DNA from: Impatiens glandulifera
Lineage: Eukaryota > Streptophyta > Magnoliopsida > Ericales > Balsaminaceae
DNA length: 64,000 nucleotides
Direction of reading: 5' to 3'
Assembly: GCF_907164915.1 (NCBI RefSeq)
Contig: NC_061862.1
Location: 119,749,877-119,813,876, forward strand
Positions 1 to 10,499 of the stretch are shown here, piece after piece. The first letter of the stretch is position 1; every line of letters begins with the position of its first letter. The notes beneath the pieces are model-generated. The model was given only the letters and a program-made list of their open reading frames with translations, was not told where the DNA came from and made no database searches. The translations under genes and the position numbers were made by a program.

Positions 1-690
1 CCAAAACCCAAGAAGATGTACTCACGACTCTTCACATTTAACATTGATATTTTATCATTTGGAATGTGAACAAAGCATCTGTATCCAAACACTTGTAGCT
101 GATCATAAAAAACCTGTTTATTTGTCCATACCTTATTTAGAGCTTCACCATCCAAAGCAAATATAGGACTCCAATTAATAACATGTACCACCGTGTGTTA
201 TGCTTTAACCCAAAACGTTAGGGAAACTTTGTTTCTGAAAGTAAGCATATAATCCTCTAAAAAATTGTCTTGTTTATTCTTTCTACAAGTCCATTTAACT
301 TAGGAATCTTTGGAGATGTCTTCTAGTGTTTGATCCCATATTGTTTGTAGTATGCATCAAATAGACTACAATACTCACTACCATTATCACTACAAATGCA
401 CTTAATCTTCTTTCTAGTTACTCTTTCAACAAGAGCATGAAATTCCTATAGCTTGTTTAAAAATTCATCTCTAGTTTCCAAAACACAGATCCAAAGCTTT
501 CTGAAATGATTATCAATAAACATTACAAAGTAAAGAGAACCACTAATAGTTCGTACCTTTAAAGGTCCACAAACGTATAAATGCACCAGCTCTAAGATAT
601 ATGACTTTCTTGAAGGAGGATTATGCTCGAACGACACTCAATACTCGAGTTTTCTTTCCTATAAGACAATGAAAACAATTCTCCAAATTT
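1..690 (-). pseudogene. RE1 integrase remnant
   Basis: Degenerate copia integrase read on the minus strand. The ORF at 446-637 contains the start of the catalytic core (LELVHLYVCGPLKVRT, then FVMFIDNHFRKLW), where families normally have H-S/T-D; here the first catalytic Asp is replaced by Tyr. The part at 1-230 reads as the C-terminal side of the core (a run like W.KA..TVVHVINWSP followed by VFGYRCFVHIPN). Several stops and frameshifts separate the pieces. It would have catalysed cDNA integration, but it is certainly non-functional. Confidence 0.8.
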
Positions 691-1067
691 GTCTCACTCA
701 AACCTAAAATAATATTTTTTTTAACCAACAAATTTATTTCACTAATATGACCAAGTCTTTAGTGCTTTAAATTGGAAGCTTCTTTATTTCATACAACATT
801 CACATTATATTTACTTATTAAGCATTAAATATAAATTTAAAACATATCTCCTCCTGCTACAACGAGGTTACCTTTAAAAAGTTTCTACTTTCTAGAACTA
901 AAAGAACATAAGAAACCATCATCCTCTAGCTTTCTAGTCGAAATCAAATTCAACCTCATGTATAGAGCATTTCGAACATCTTTTAGCAAAAACTTTGAAC
1001 CATTGTTAGATTCTAGGAAAACATTTCTAATACCAATAACTTTACAACAATATTACCTATCTTCAAT

Positions 1068-2399
1068 ACTCCAAAATTACTAAAAGTATAATATTTAAAG
1101 TAATATTTCTTTTGTGTAACATGTATGACAACTCATGTGTCAAATACCCGAGTGGACTCATCATATACAATGTTAATTGCAAATAATGAAGAGATCATCA
1201 GTAGTTACTAAGAAAAAATCTTCAAAATTATCTTTCATTTTCTTATATCTATTCGCTTCATTTTTGAGCTTGTAACAGTTCTTCTTTATGTATTCACTTT
1301 TACCAAAATGGTAACATTCAATGGGCTTGTATTTTGACTTGGACTTGTTCAGACTCTTATTTCTCGACTTATCTTTCTCACCTTTACTATCATGTCTTCC
1401 ATTATTTTTAGAAACAAACACATTTGACTATGACAAAGAACTTTGAATTTTTTTTTTGTCTCAATTCTTCATTCAAGACAGTACTTTTTTCTGTCTCCAG
1501 TGTTACTACACCATTAGAAATAGAGCTACAAAGAGAAACATTAACGTCTTCCATGAATCAGGAAGAGTAGTCAATAACCAAAGACCTTGAACATCGTCTT
1601 CAAACTTCATACCTATTCCTAACATCTGATCAAGAACACCCTGAAACTCATTCATGTGATCAGCCAAATAAACACTATCACTATATATTAAATGAATAAT
1701 ATTTTGGAGCAAAAATAATTTGTGTACTTTCTATCTTTAAAGCAAACAAATTCTCAAGTTTACTCCAAAATTTCTAAAAGTATAATATTTAAAGTAATAT
1801 TTCTTTTGTGTAACATGTATGACAACATATACAATGTTAATTGCAAATAATGAAGAGATCATAAGTAGTTACTAAGAAAAAATCTTCAAAATTATCTTTT
1901 ATTTTCTTATATCTATTCGCTTCATTTTTGAGCTTGTAACAGTTCTTCTTTATGTATTCACTTTTACCAAAATGGTAACATTCAATGGGCACTCTTATTT
2001 CTCGACTTATCTTTCTCACCTTTACTATCATGTCTTCCATTATTTTTAGCAACAAACACATTTGACTATGACAAAGAACTTTGAATTTTTTTTTTGTCTC
2101 AATTCTTCATTCAAGACAGTACTTTTTTCTGTCTCCAGTGTTACTACACCATTAGAAATAGAGCTACAAAGAGAAACATTAACGTCTTCCATGAATCAGG
2201 AAGAGTAGTCAATAACCAAAGACCTTGAACATCGTCTTCAAACTTCATTCCTATTCCTAACATCTGATCAAGAACACCCTGAAACTCATTCAAGTGATCA
2301 GCCAAATAAACACTATCACTATATATTAAATGAATAATATTTTGGAGCAAAAATAATTTGTGTACTTTCTATCTTTAAAGCAAACAAATTCTCAAGTTT
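1068..2399. repeat. Tandem duplication of about 0.69 kb inside RE1 gag
   Basis: Copy 1 spans about 1068-1761 and copy 2 about 1762-2399. They are nearly identical. Copy 2 lacks two short blocks of about 30 and 26 bp, which fully accounts for the length difference (694 versus 638). Both copies start at ACTCCAAAAT. Confidence 0.9.
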
Positions 2400-2650
2400 A
2401 CTCCACAAAGTAGGTTTATTTGTCTCATAGTTATATGGTTATAAACATTTTCTTCAATAAATTGACGAATAGAACCATATACTTATTAATGCTCAAAAGT
2501 CCATTCCTCATCAAATTTGGAAATGAGTTTCTCACTATAAAAAATAGGTCAATACAATGACTTCACAAATAGAAAATTTTTTATATTACCCTTCTAGATA
2601 TGATAATTTGAACCATTAAAAAAAATCATTATGTTTGTGTAATCTCCATA
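1100..2650 (-). pseudogene. RE1 gag remnant with internal tandem duplication
   Basis: Copia gag (capsid/nucleocapsid) remnant. Near 2640-2560 the minus strand reads FFNGSNYHIWK, the typical start of a copia gag. At 1506-1712 and 2144-2350 it reads the UBN2-like segment (LADHMNEFQGVLDQM, LLTTLPDSW). At 1173-1421 and 1837-2061 it reads a knuckle (CYHFGKSEYIKKNC) in which the second Cys is Phe and the His is Tyr, so zinc binding is lost. The central gag appears twice because of the duplication annotated separately. Stops interrupt all parts. Confidence 0.8.
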
Positions 2651-2677
2651 AACCAATGAAAATTCTTAGAACCAAAC

Positions 2678-2689
2678 TCTCTAATACCA
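2678..2689 (-). other. RE1 primer-binding site
   Basis: On the minus strand this reads TGGTATTAGAGA, a two-mismatch version of the initiator tRNA-Met primer site TGGTATCAGAGC. It lies three bases inside the LTR end, as expected for copia. Confidence 0.75.
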
Positions 2690-2692
2690 ATA

Positions 2693-3131
2693 TATTAGGA
2701 ATTAAGCGAAATAATCACACTTGTGGTATTTAACTATTCCCACTATCATCAGAAGTGAGAAACAAGAAGCATAAAAATAAATATAAATGACACAAAAATA
2801 CCGAAAATTTAACGTGGAAAACCTCCTCAAATCAAGAAGTAAAATTATGGGACTTTCGTCCAAAAGAAACTTCACTATAATAAAATGTTAAACATGAAAT
2901 AAATGAAGATAAGAGCTAAAACAAATAAGAGATCTCACTATCTCTCTATAAGTATATATTAGATGTCTCTCATTTAGGTAAGATCGATTCCTCTTGTTCT
3001 TATAGAAGAATGAGGACAACTCAAAAATCTTTTTCTAATAAGACAGTCATGCCCCAATTTAACACAAATAGACTTCTAAAAAAACTGAACTTTTTATTAA
3101 ATATTTGGGAGCCCAAATAAATAACTCAACA
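2693..3131 (-). repeat. RE1 5' LTR (about 439 bp)
   Basis: Bounded on the minus strand by TGTTGAG at 3131 and CCTAATA at 2693, next to the primer site. The partner LTR is outside the window, so the ends are inferred from terminal motifs only. Confidence 0.6.
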
Positions 3132-3136
3132 ATAAT

Positions 3137-3141
3137 CACAC
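3137..3141. repeat. RE2 target-site duplication, left copy (CACAC)
   Basis: CACAC lies immediately left of the RE2 LTR. The same five bases follow the right LTR at 14047-14051. This fixes both element ends and shows one intact integration event. Confidence 0.92.
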
Positions 3142-4160
3142 TGATAGGATCGGCTTTATCGTTAGAGACGGGGGTCTGGCTAAGGATGAAGGCTTATGAA
3201 AAACAGTTTGAAAGAAATCATGTTAAGGATTTAATTCGTTTTCTATTTTACGCAAACTTGTGTAAACACTTGAAACGGATTCAAGGAGGAATTTTTTACT
3301 TGGGTTTGAAGCACATGATGAAAGATAAAAAGATGACAGAAAATGAAGAACACAACAGTTTGTTTATGGATGTTCGGAGAAACTCTCCTACGTCACCCCT
3401 TCTTCCAACCACCAAAAGGATTCACTATATGATGAGAATCAAATACAGTTTACACACACACTTAGCTCACTATTGAACAAAACACTTTCTGTTCAATTAC
3501 AAGAAGATGAAGAATATCACTCAGCTAATGGTGTTTTGATTCTAGCTCTCTCTCTCGATTCACACACAGTACAATCAGAAAGAAGCTTCAAGAAAGTAAG
3601 ATCATTAAGCAAGATTATTGAGTAGTCTCTCTTTGCAAAATCAGAATGCTTGTTCGTTGTATGATACTTCCGTTAATTGATTCAAGTCAGTCCGTGCTTC
3701 GTCCATTGATCTAAGGATCGGTTAAATACTAATCAGGAGCTAACGGTCGAATCTTCAAGAATGATACGTGGCGCTCTTCCATTGAAAAGCCTCCATTGTA
3801 CAAAACAGACTCTGAGCACAATGATCGTGGCCGTACCGAACTGGTAGTGCGCCGAATATTCCATCAGGGATGTACCTGCAAAATGGGTAATGTAAGGAAA
3901 ATTCTCTTACGTGGCATTCCTTGATTGGATGCATATAGTTGTTGTACTAATCTTCACAAGAAAGTGGAGCAGAAATAGGGTACAGCTATAGCACGTGGGT
4001 AGGAGAGATATGCTAGATTCAAGCGTACTGCTTGAATCAGAGCATTAGACGTATTTCAGTTAGACGGATCAGTCTAATGAAATAAGTCAACTCCTTCTGA
4101 TGTAAAGCGTCTATTAGACTGTCTGGTCTAATGTACTTAGACTCGCATCTAATACAAATA

Positions 4161-4957
4161 ACCATTAGACGGGTACATCTAACTCCACTGAGTTAGACTA
4201 CCACGTCTAATTCCGGTTCAACCTCAGACTTGTCTGAAGGAGTTAGACCCACATCTAACTTTCAATAATTAGACAACCCGTCTAATTATAATAACCATTA
4301 GACCGGTACGTCTAACTCCACTGAGTTAGACTACCACGTCTAATTCCGGTTCTACCTCAGACTTGTCTAAAGGAGTTAGACCCACGTCTAACTTTCAATA
4401 ATTAGACAACCCGTCTAATTATAATAACCATTAGACCGGTACGTCTAACTCCACTGAGTTAGACTACCACGTCTATTTCCGGTTCTATCTTAGACTTGTC
4501 TGAAGGAGTTAGTCCCACATCTAACTTTCAATAATTAGACAACCCGTCTAATTATAATAACCATTAGACCGGTACGTCTAACTCCACTGAGTTAAACTAC
4601 CATTTCTAATTCCAGTTCTACCTCAGACTTGTCTGAAGGAGTTTGACCCACGTCTAACTTTCAATAATTAGCAACCCGTCTAATTATAATAACCATTAGA
4701 CCGGTACGTCTAACTCCACTGAGTTAGACTACCACGTCTAATTCCAGTTCTATTTTAGACTTGTCTGAAGGAGTTAGACCCACGTTTAACTTTCAATAAT
4801 TAGACAACCTGTCTAATTATAATAACCATTAGACCGGTACGTCTAACTCCACTGAGTTAGACTACCACGTCTAATTCCGGTTCTACCTCAGACTTGTTTG
4901 AAGGAGTTAGACCCACGTCTAACTTTCAATAATTAGACAACCCGTCTAATTCTTTAC
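4161..4957. repeat. 133-bp tandem array in RE2 3' LTR, about 6 units
   Basis: Successive unit starts (ACCATTAGAC) are at 4161, 4294, 4427, 4560, 4692 and 4825, so the period is 133 bp with one 1-bp deletion. Each unit is made of repeated TTAGAC and GTCTAA half-sites in inverted arrangement. Confidence 0.95.
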
Positions 4958-4961
4958 ATCT

Positions 4962-5280
4962 ATTAGACTTACACGTCTAACTCCGATGAGTTAGACTGTA
5001 CGTCTAATTCCATTAGACTCATGTCTAATTCCGTGTATTTATTAGACTACTCGTCTAATTTTTTACACGTCTATTAGACTTACACGTCTAACTCCGATGA
5101 GTTAGACTATATGTCTAATTCTATTAGACTCACGTCTAATTCTGTGTATTCATTAGACTACCCGTCTAATTCTTTACACGTCTATTAGACTTACACTTCT
5201 AACTCCGATGAGTTAGACAGTATGTCTAATTCTATTAGACTCACGTCTAATTCATGCGTCTATTAGGCTGCTTCGTCTAA
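4962..5280. repeat. 111-bp tandem array in RE2 3' LTR, about 3 units
   Basis: Unit starts (ATTAGACTTACAC) are at 4962, 5073 and 5184, a 111-bp period. The last unit decays into unique LTR sequence. It uses the same TTAGAC/GTCTAA half-sites as the neighbouring 133-bp array. Confidence 0.93.
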
Positions 5281-5493
5281 CTCCGTTGAGTTGGACTAAG
5301 CGTCTAATTTCATTAGACTTGCGTATAACTTAATGAGAATGGAGATCAAAATCGGTCTAATGACACTCATTAGAACCAAGTCTAAAGACATGTTGTCTTA
5401 ATACACCTGTATCAAAACACATAATTTATTTCATCATCAAAATATCAGGGGATAAATTATTTCAACACTTACTCAAAATAATTTGACCCAACA

Positions 5494-5507
5494 ATTTCCC
5501 CATTTTT
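5494..5507 (-). other. RE2 polypurine tract
   Basis: On the element strand AAAAATGGGGAAAT directly abuts the 3' LTR start TGTTGGG. This is the expected plus-strand primer position. Confidence 0.85.
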
Positions 5508-5783
5508 GATGAAAAAATTGCAAACCTGCATACATATAACACAACATGCATTCACCCAATAAATAGACAAACAAACACCATGCAAGTAGTCATTCAAAAA
5601 CATCTGCGTTGATCACATATGAGTGTTTTCAGAAGAAAGACACAAAACATTGTTCAATGTAACCATGATAATTTTACCAAAAACATTATAGAGACATTCA
5701 AAAATAACTACAAAAAGACATTTAAACATTAGTCTTCTTCTTCTTCTCCCTGGTCATAACTTCTGGACGGGATACACTTCATC

Positions 5784-6542
5784 CTATGATGCCTCTAAGA
5801 CAGCAGTTACGAGAGAATTGGAGTCTTCACTTTTACGTTTCTTAGATTTGAGCATTTCCACCCTTTGAATATAATCTACCACTTTCTGGTAGTTCAGGAT
5901 CTTAGAAGGGAGGGGGAAACTCTTACCAGATTCGTTTAGATGATGACAGAGAAAGGAACTGAGAGGACCGTTAAAGCCAAAGATCTTCTTTCTGGCTACA
6001 ACCATTCTGACAAGATTCCCAAAGAGGAAGTTTGTCCAGTTCACAGGAACACCTCTGGTGATAGCCACCATTATCTGAAAAACCTTCGTACAATACTTGT
6101 AGGAGGTTTCTTTAGACAGAAGGGATTTAGAAATGATATCACTTAGAAGAGCATATTCAACCTTCAGAAGGTTCTTCTTTCCATGAATATCTACTTCTGG
6201 GGAATCGGAAAAGACTTTGATAATCGAAATCATGAGGTTAGGGTGAGTAGAAGAGAAGTCATCAATACCTTCAGTTGAAAGATGGAAAAACTCACCAAAG
6301 GATTCTTCTGTGAGCCATACCATCTGGCCCATTACATCACCAGCAATGACACTATCTTGATAGAAGCTAGCGATTTGGAAGAACTCATTTACAAGTTGTT
6401 CATGATAGGTTTCATGAGGGGTGAGGAATCTTCTCAGCCTTGAAGCTTTCAGAGAGTCGAACATCCTTTACATGCCCGAAGATTCAAGAGTAGAAACAGA
6501 TTGAAAGTCCACCTGAATCGATTTTGGACGGAAGGGCATCAT
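5784..6542 (-). pseudogene. RE2 pol-distal ORF (PDO), interrupted by one early stop
   Basis: Extra gene between RNase H and the 3' LTR; function unknown. The homologous start is the ATG at 6542: the frame reads through SIQVDFQSVSTLESSGM to a TAA at 6468-6470, then stays open for 226 codons to 5784. Conserved PDO features include a Phe-Leu pair followed by YHEQLVNEFFQ, the block LLKVEYALLSDIISKSL, VFQIMVAITRGVPVNW, and a GPLS motif. A basic tail (KSKKRKSED) could be nuclear targeting. No signal peptide or membrane segment is visible. It matches the RE4 PDO along its length and may belong to the Pfam plant transposon-protein group PF20167 (unchecked). Either a pseudogene by a single nonsense codon or a protein restarted at Met 6464. 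Confidence 0.8.
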
Positions 6543-6641
6543 TTTTGATTGAACAAGGGATAGAGAGATTCAGAGGGTTCGATTTCTAAAGAGTGAGAGA
6601 GAGATTTCAGGGATCTTCTAACCTTTTAGAGAGAATGAACC

Positions 6642-6649
6642 TATTAATA
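6642..6649 (-). promoter_or_regulatory. TATA-like box upstream of RE2 PDO
   Basis: TATTAATA on the element strand, 107 bp before the homologous ATG at 6542. A TC-rich leader follows. Comparable boxes precede the PDO in RE4, RE5 and RE7. Confidence 0.5.
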
Positions 6650-7358
6650 CCGGGGTTTTAAGAAGAAAGCAAATGATTACTTCTACCGTCAAGAATTTCA
6701 AAAGACAGTTCCCAATACACACCATTTAATGTTAGAATGAAATAAACCGTCTAATACTAAATGTACAAGCAAAATATGTCAGAAATATTTGTCATTTCTT
6801 GCATATTGAGAGACATGTGTCTTCAATTCTTTTGAGAAATGACTGATTTATTTTTCGGCGGGAAAAATAACTCAAACAGACATCATTAAAAGGACAGCTG
6901 TCCTAATTGTCAGAAGATGAAGAGTCTAATTACACAGTAGTTAGACGTTTTTATTCTTTTTTCACATTTTCAACTTCTTTTTGAAAATCAGTATATTAGA
7001 CGTGTGCGTCTAATTATGCTATAACAACACGTGATGCACGCGTGTCTGATTAGACGTGAGCATCCTCTTGCTCATAACGTAAAAATGTCTAACGTCTATT
7101 AGACGTGCCCGTCTAATAGATGTATCCGTCTAATAGATGTATCCGTCTAATCAAGCAGGTTAAAATAACCAAGACAATGATTTCATATAAAGCTGAAACC
7201 GCTAAGGGAGATATTCGTCTAAGTATCTGTGTTTCTTAAACTCTAAATCCTTAGGACGAATTAGAACCTCCGTCTTTCATATCAGTTCAGTTTCGTTTTG
7301 AACAATACGTTCCCCCTCAATTTGTGCACATAATTACGTCAATCAAGATCAACAAAAC
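6650..7358. other. RE2 spacer between RNase H and PDO
   Basis: No gene. It carries scattered TTAGACG/CGTCTAA half-sites, for example around 6720-6760, 6930-7020 and 7050-7160, where four follow each other closely. It resembles the equivalent spacers in RE4 (20532-21246) and RE5 (26700-27410). Confidence 0.75.
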
Positions 7359-8730
7359 CTAGCAAGTTTCTAAAATGAGAAAACTTATCTTCCGGAAGAG
7401 GTTTGTGAAAATGTCTGCAGTTTGTTGATATGTAGGAACATGTTCAAGACGAATTTGCTTCTGATTGACGTGTTCTCGAATGAAATGATGCCTGATTTCA
7501 ATATGCTTTGTCCGAGAATGCAGAACTGGATTATAGGATATTGCGATAACACTTGTGTTGTCGCAGAAAATTGGAGATTCATCAGCCTCAATCCCATAGT
7601 CTTTGAGCTGTTGCTGAATCCACATAACATGAGAGCAGCAACTACCAGCTGTAAGATACTCTACTTCTGCTGTTGAAGTAGCAACTGATGTTTGTTTCTT
7701 TCTAAACCATGTGATTAGACGATCTCCAAAGAACTGGCAAGTTCCACTTGTGCTTTTTCTATCAATTCTGCATCCTGCATAATCTGCATCTGAGAAACTA
7801 ATTAAATTGAAACTGGAATCCTTCGGATACCACAGTCCCATATTTTGATTTCCCTTCAAATATTTAAGAATACGTTTAGCAGCAGTGAAATGAGAAAGTT
7901 TAGGATCTTCCTTAAATCTGCCACAGACACCAACAGCAAATTGAATGTCTGGCCTGCTGGCAATTACATACAGTAAGGAACCGATAAGTCCTCTGTATGC
8001 AGTAACATCTACACTTTGGCCACCTTCATCTTTTTCCAATTTGACTGAGGAGCTCATAGGAGTAGCTGCTGCAGAACAGTTCTCCAAACCAAATTTCTTT
8101 AACAATTCTTTGGTGTATTTGACTTGGTTGATGAGGGTTCCATTTTCCAGCTGACGGATCTGAAGCCCAAGGAAGAATGTAAGTTCTCCCATCATGCTCT
8201 TTTCAAACCTATCCTGCATCATCTTGGAAAATTTCTCACATAGTTTGGGGTTAGTTGATCCAAAGATAATGTCATCAATATATATCTGAACAAGTAGTAT
8301 ATGGGAGTCTTTAGTAAATCTGAACAGGGTTTTATCCACTATTCCAACAATAAAATCATGATCGAATAAGAAATTGGTTAAAGTGTAATACCAAGCTCTA
8401 GGAGCTTGTTTTAGACCATACAAAGCTTTGTTAAGTATCAGGTAAAACATGATCTATAAAACCATGGGGTTGCTCAACATATACTTCTTCACTTAATTTT
8501 CCATTTAAAAATGCACTTTTCACATCCACTTGAAAAACTTTAAAATTCTTAAATGATGCATATGCTAGGAAGATTCTGATTGCCTCTAGTCTTGCAACCA
8601 GTGCAAAAAACTCATCAAAATCAATACCTTCCTCTTGTCTATATCCTTGAGCAACTAAACGAGCCTTGTTTCTTATAACTAAGCCGTCTTCACTAAGCTT
8701 GTTTCTAAAAACCCATCTTGTTCCTATGAC
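7359..8730 (-). pseudogene. RE2 reverse transcriptase and RNase H
   Basis: Copia RT-RNase H. 7359-8450 is open for 363 codons and includes NKALYGLKQAPRAWY, the catalytic YIDDIIFGST, the MMGELTFFLGLQI segment, SLLYVIASRPDI, the RNase H piece DADYAGCRIDRKSTSG, STAEVEYL and the end QTADIFTNLF. The upstream part at 8451-8730 reads DVKSAFLNG and [11 protein letters not shown] in another frame, so an indel near 8440 breaks the gene. The catalytic Asp pair is intact. It would copy element RNA to cDNA in virus-like particles, but the polyprotein cannot be made whole. Confidence 0.9.
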
Positions 8731-10450
8731 TTACTTATCAGTTGGTCTAGGAGTGAGATACCACACTTTATTTCTATCAAATTGGTTTAACTCCTCTTGT
8801 ATAGCATTGATCCAATCTGGATCAATTATAGCTTCACCAATTTTCTTAGGTTCAATTTGAGAAATAAATGCATAATTGGCCATTTCATCCATCAGTTGAC
8901 GTCTTGTCCTTCGAGGAGAGAAAGGATTTCCAATTATCAGATCTGGTGGATGATTTATATTCCATCTGAAGTTGGAACCAAGAGGATTGGTCATCTGAAC
9001 CGGTGACACTGCGACTTCCAAACTCTCAACTTCTTGTTGAACAGGAGTTTGTACGTCTGGTTGAGCTTCAACCGGATCAGTCACAGGATCAGATAGAGCC
9101 ATCCTCTTGTCCAATGTTTCTTCATCTTCACTTACAGACTCAAGACTAGCCGCTTGCAGTCTGTCAGAAAGATTAGTGGGTTCTTTGGATTTGCTCTCAA
9201 CAGGATCATCAAAAATTACATGAAGGGATTCTTCAACAGTCTGAGTTCTTTTGTTGTATACTCTGTAAGCCTTTCTTACTGATAAGTATCCCAACATAAA
9301 TCCCTCATCTTCTTTAGCATCAAAAGCAGTTAAGTAAACGTTTCTATTGTTATGGATAAAACATTTACATCCAAAAATCTTAAAATAAGAAACTATGGGA
9401 ATTCTCCCATAATACAGTTCATAATGAGTTTTATTAAAACGTTTGTTAATAATTGAACGGTTTTGAGTATAACAGGCAGTACTAATGGCTTCTGCCCTGC
9501 ACCTCTGAGGAACATCTGATTCAGAAAGCATAGATCTAGCTGCTTCTTTCAGAGTTCTCACTCTTCTCTCAGCAATGCCGTTTTGCTGTTGATTCATGGC
9601 ACTAGACAACTCGTGCCTAATTCCATTCTCCTCAAGATAAGATGATAGGTATCTATTTGTAAATTCAGTTCCTTGATCACTTCTAATACATGAGATATTT
9701 AGAGATTTCTGATTCTGAATGCCTCTAAATATTCTGATCAAATTTTCAGCAGTTTTATCTTTTGAAGGTAAGAAAGCAACCCATGTAAAACGTGAAAAAT
9801 TATCAATAATAATTAAGGCAAATCTCACTCTTCCTACACTTTTTACAGGAATTGGACCAAAAAGATCCATATGTAAAAGTTCTAGGATATGCCTGGATTG
9901 TGATTTTCCTTTGCTTTTGAACGATGATCTGCCCTGTTTGCCTAACTGGCAAACAGTGCAAATCTTGTCCTTTGAAAACTGAAGATTGGGTAAACCAATA
10001 ACTAAGTTATTTGAACTTATGTTGTTAATGGTTTTAAAATTCAAATGGTTCAAACGTTTATGTCATAACCATTTCTGGTCATTCTTAGCAATCATGCACA
10101 TAGGGTCAGATGTCTCTTTTTGCCAATTCATTTTATATGAGTTTCCTACTCTACTTCCAGTTAATAGAATGTTTCCATTTTGGTCTTTAACTAAACATGC
10201 ATGAGTTTGAAAATCTACTGACAAACCATTATCACATAGTTGACTGATGCTGATTAAATTATAACACAAGTTGTCAACCAAAAAACATCATTAATGGTTA
10301 GGTTACCATGGATAATCTTACCCTTACCCATGGTCTTACCCTTCTTGTTGTCACGAAAGGTGATTTTAGGTCTAGAGCAATCTGATATATCAGTGAGGAG
10401 TCGTCTGTTTCCTGTCATATGCCTGGAACATCCGCTATCAAGATACCATA
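8731..10450 (-). pseudogene. RE2 protease and integrase
   Basis: Protease start near 10440-10410 reads YLDSGCSRHMTGN (DSGC in place of the copia DSGA/C active site). 10063-10281 carries the linker up to NDQKWL. A TGA at 10063-10065 replaces the Trp codon of the expected WLWHKRLNHLN, and the frame then stays open for 440 codons (8731-10053). That part has the zinc-finger CxxC (CTVCQLGK), then the catalytic triad: D in LHMDLFGP, D in IRSDQGTEF, E in GIAERRVRTL. The C-terminal end reads WINAIQEELNQFDRNKVW. Catalytic residues survive and one main nonsense codon kills it. Confidence 0.88.
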
Positions 10451-10499
10451 CAGATTCCTCCAGTCCTTCATTTATTTGTACCTACATAAATAGATATTT

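Larger units (their letters stand above)
1..3131 (-). mobile_element. RE1: decayed Ty1/copia retrotransposon, 5' part only
   Basis: Minus-strand copia remnant running off the left window edge. In element order it shows a 5' LTR (3131 to 2693), a tRNA-Met-type primer-binding site, gag with a CCHC-like knuckle, and the integrase core. RT, RNase H and the 3' LTR would lie left of the window. All frames are broken. The gag and integrase style resembles the TNT1/Tork group, which is inference. RE2 inserted six bases outside its LTR, so RE1 was there first. Confidence 0.85.
3142..5493 (-). repeat. RE2 3' LTR (2352 bp)
   Basis: On the element strand it starts TGTTGGGTCAAAT and ends CCTATCA. It aligns along its whole length with 11755-14046. 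The U3 part holds the 133- and 111-bp arrays. A degenerate TATA (TATTTAA, about 3722-3728) sits where RE4 has TATATAAAG. The conserved downstream block with TGACGTAG is at 3364-3407 and the hairpin CTTGAAACGGATTCAAG is at 3269-3285 (plus-strand reading). Confidence 0.93.

Noticed and set aside
3105..3476. 123-codon open frame and its near copy at 11754-12089
   Set aside because: Lie in the RE2 LTR on the opposite strand; identical position in both LTRs explains the conservation.
4161..5280. CRISPR-like array (regular repeats in the LTR)
   Set aside because: Units are contiguous 133/111-bp tandem repeats without unique spacers, in a plant genome and inside an LTR.
5784..6464. Reading the PDO as an env-like glycoprotein because of its position after pol
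   Set aside because: No signal peptide, no membrane-spanning segment, no cysteine pattern; basic tails suggest a nuclear protein.
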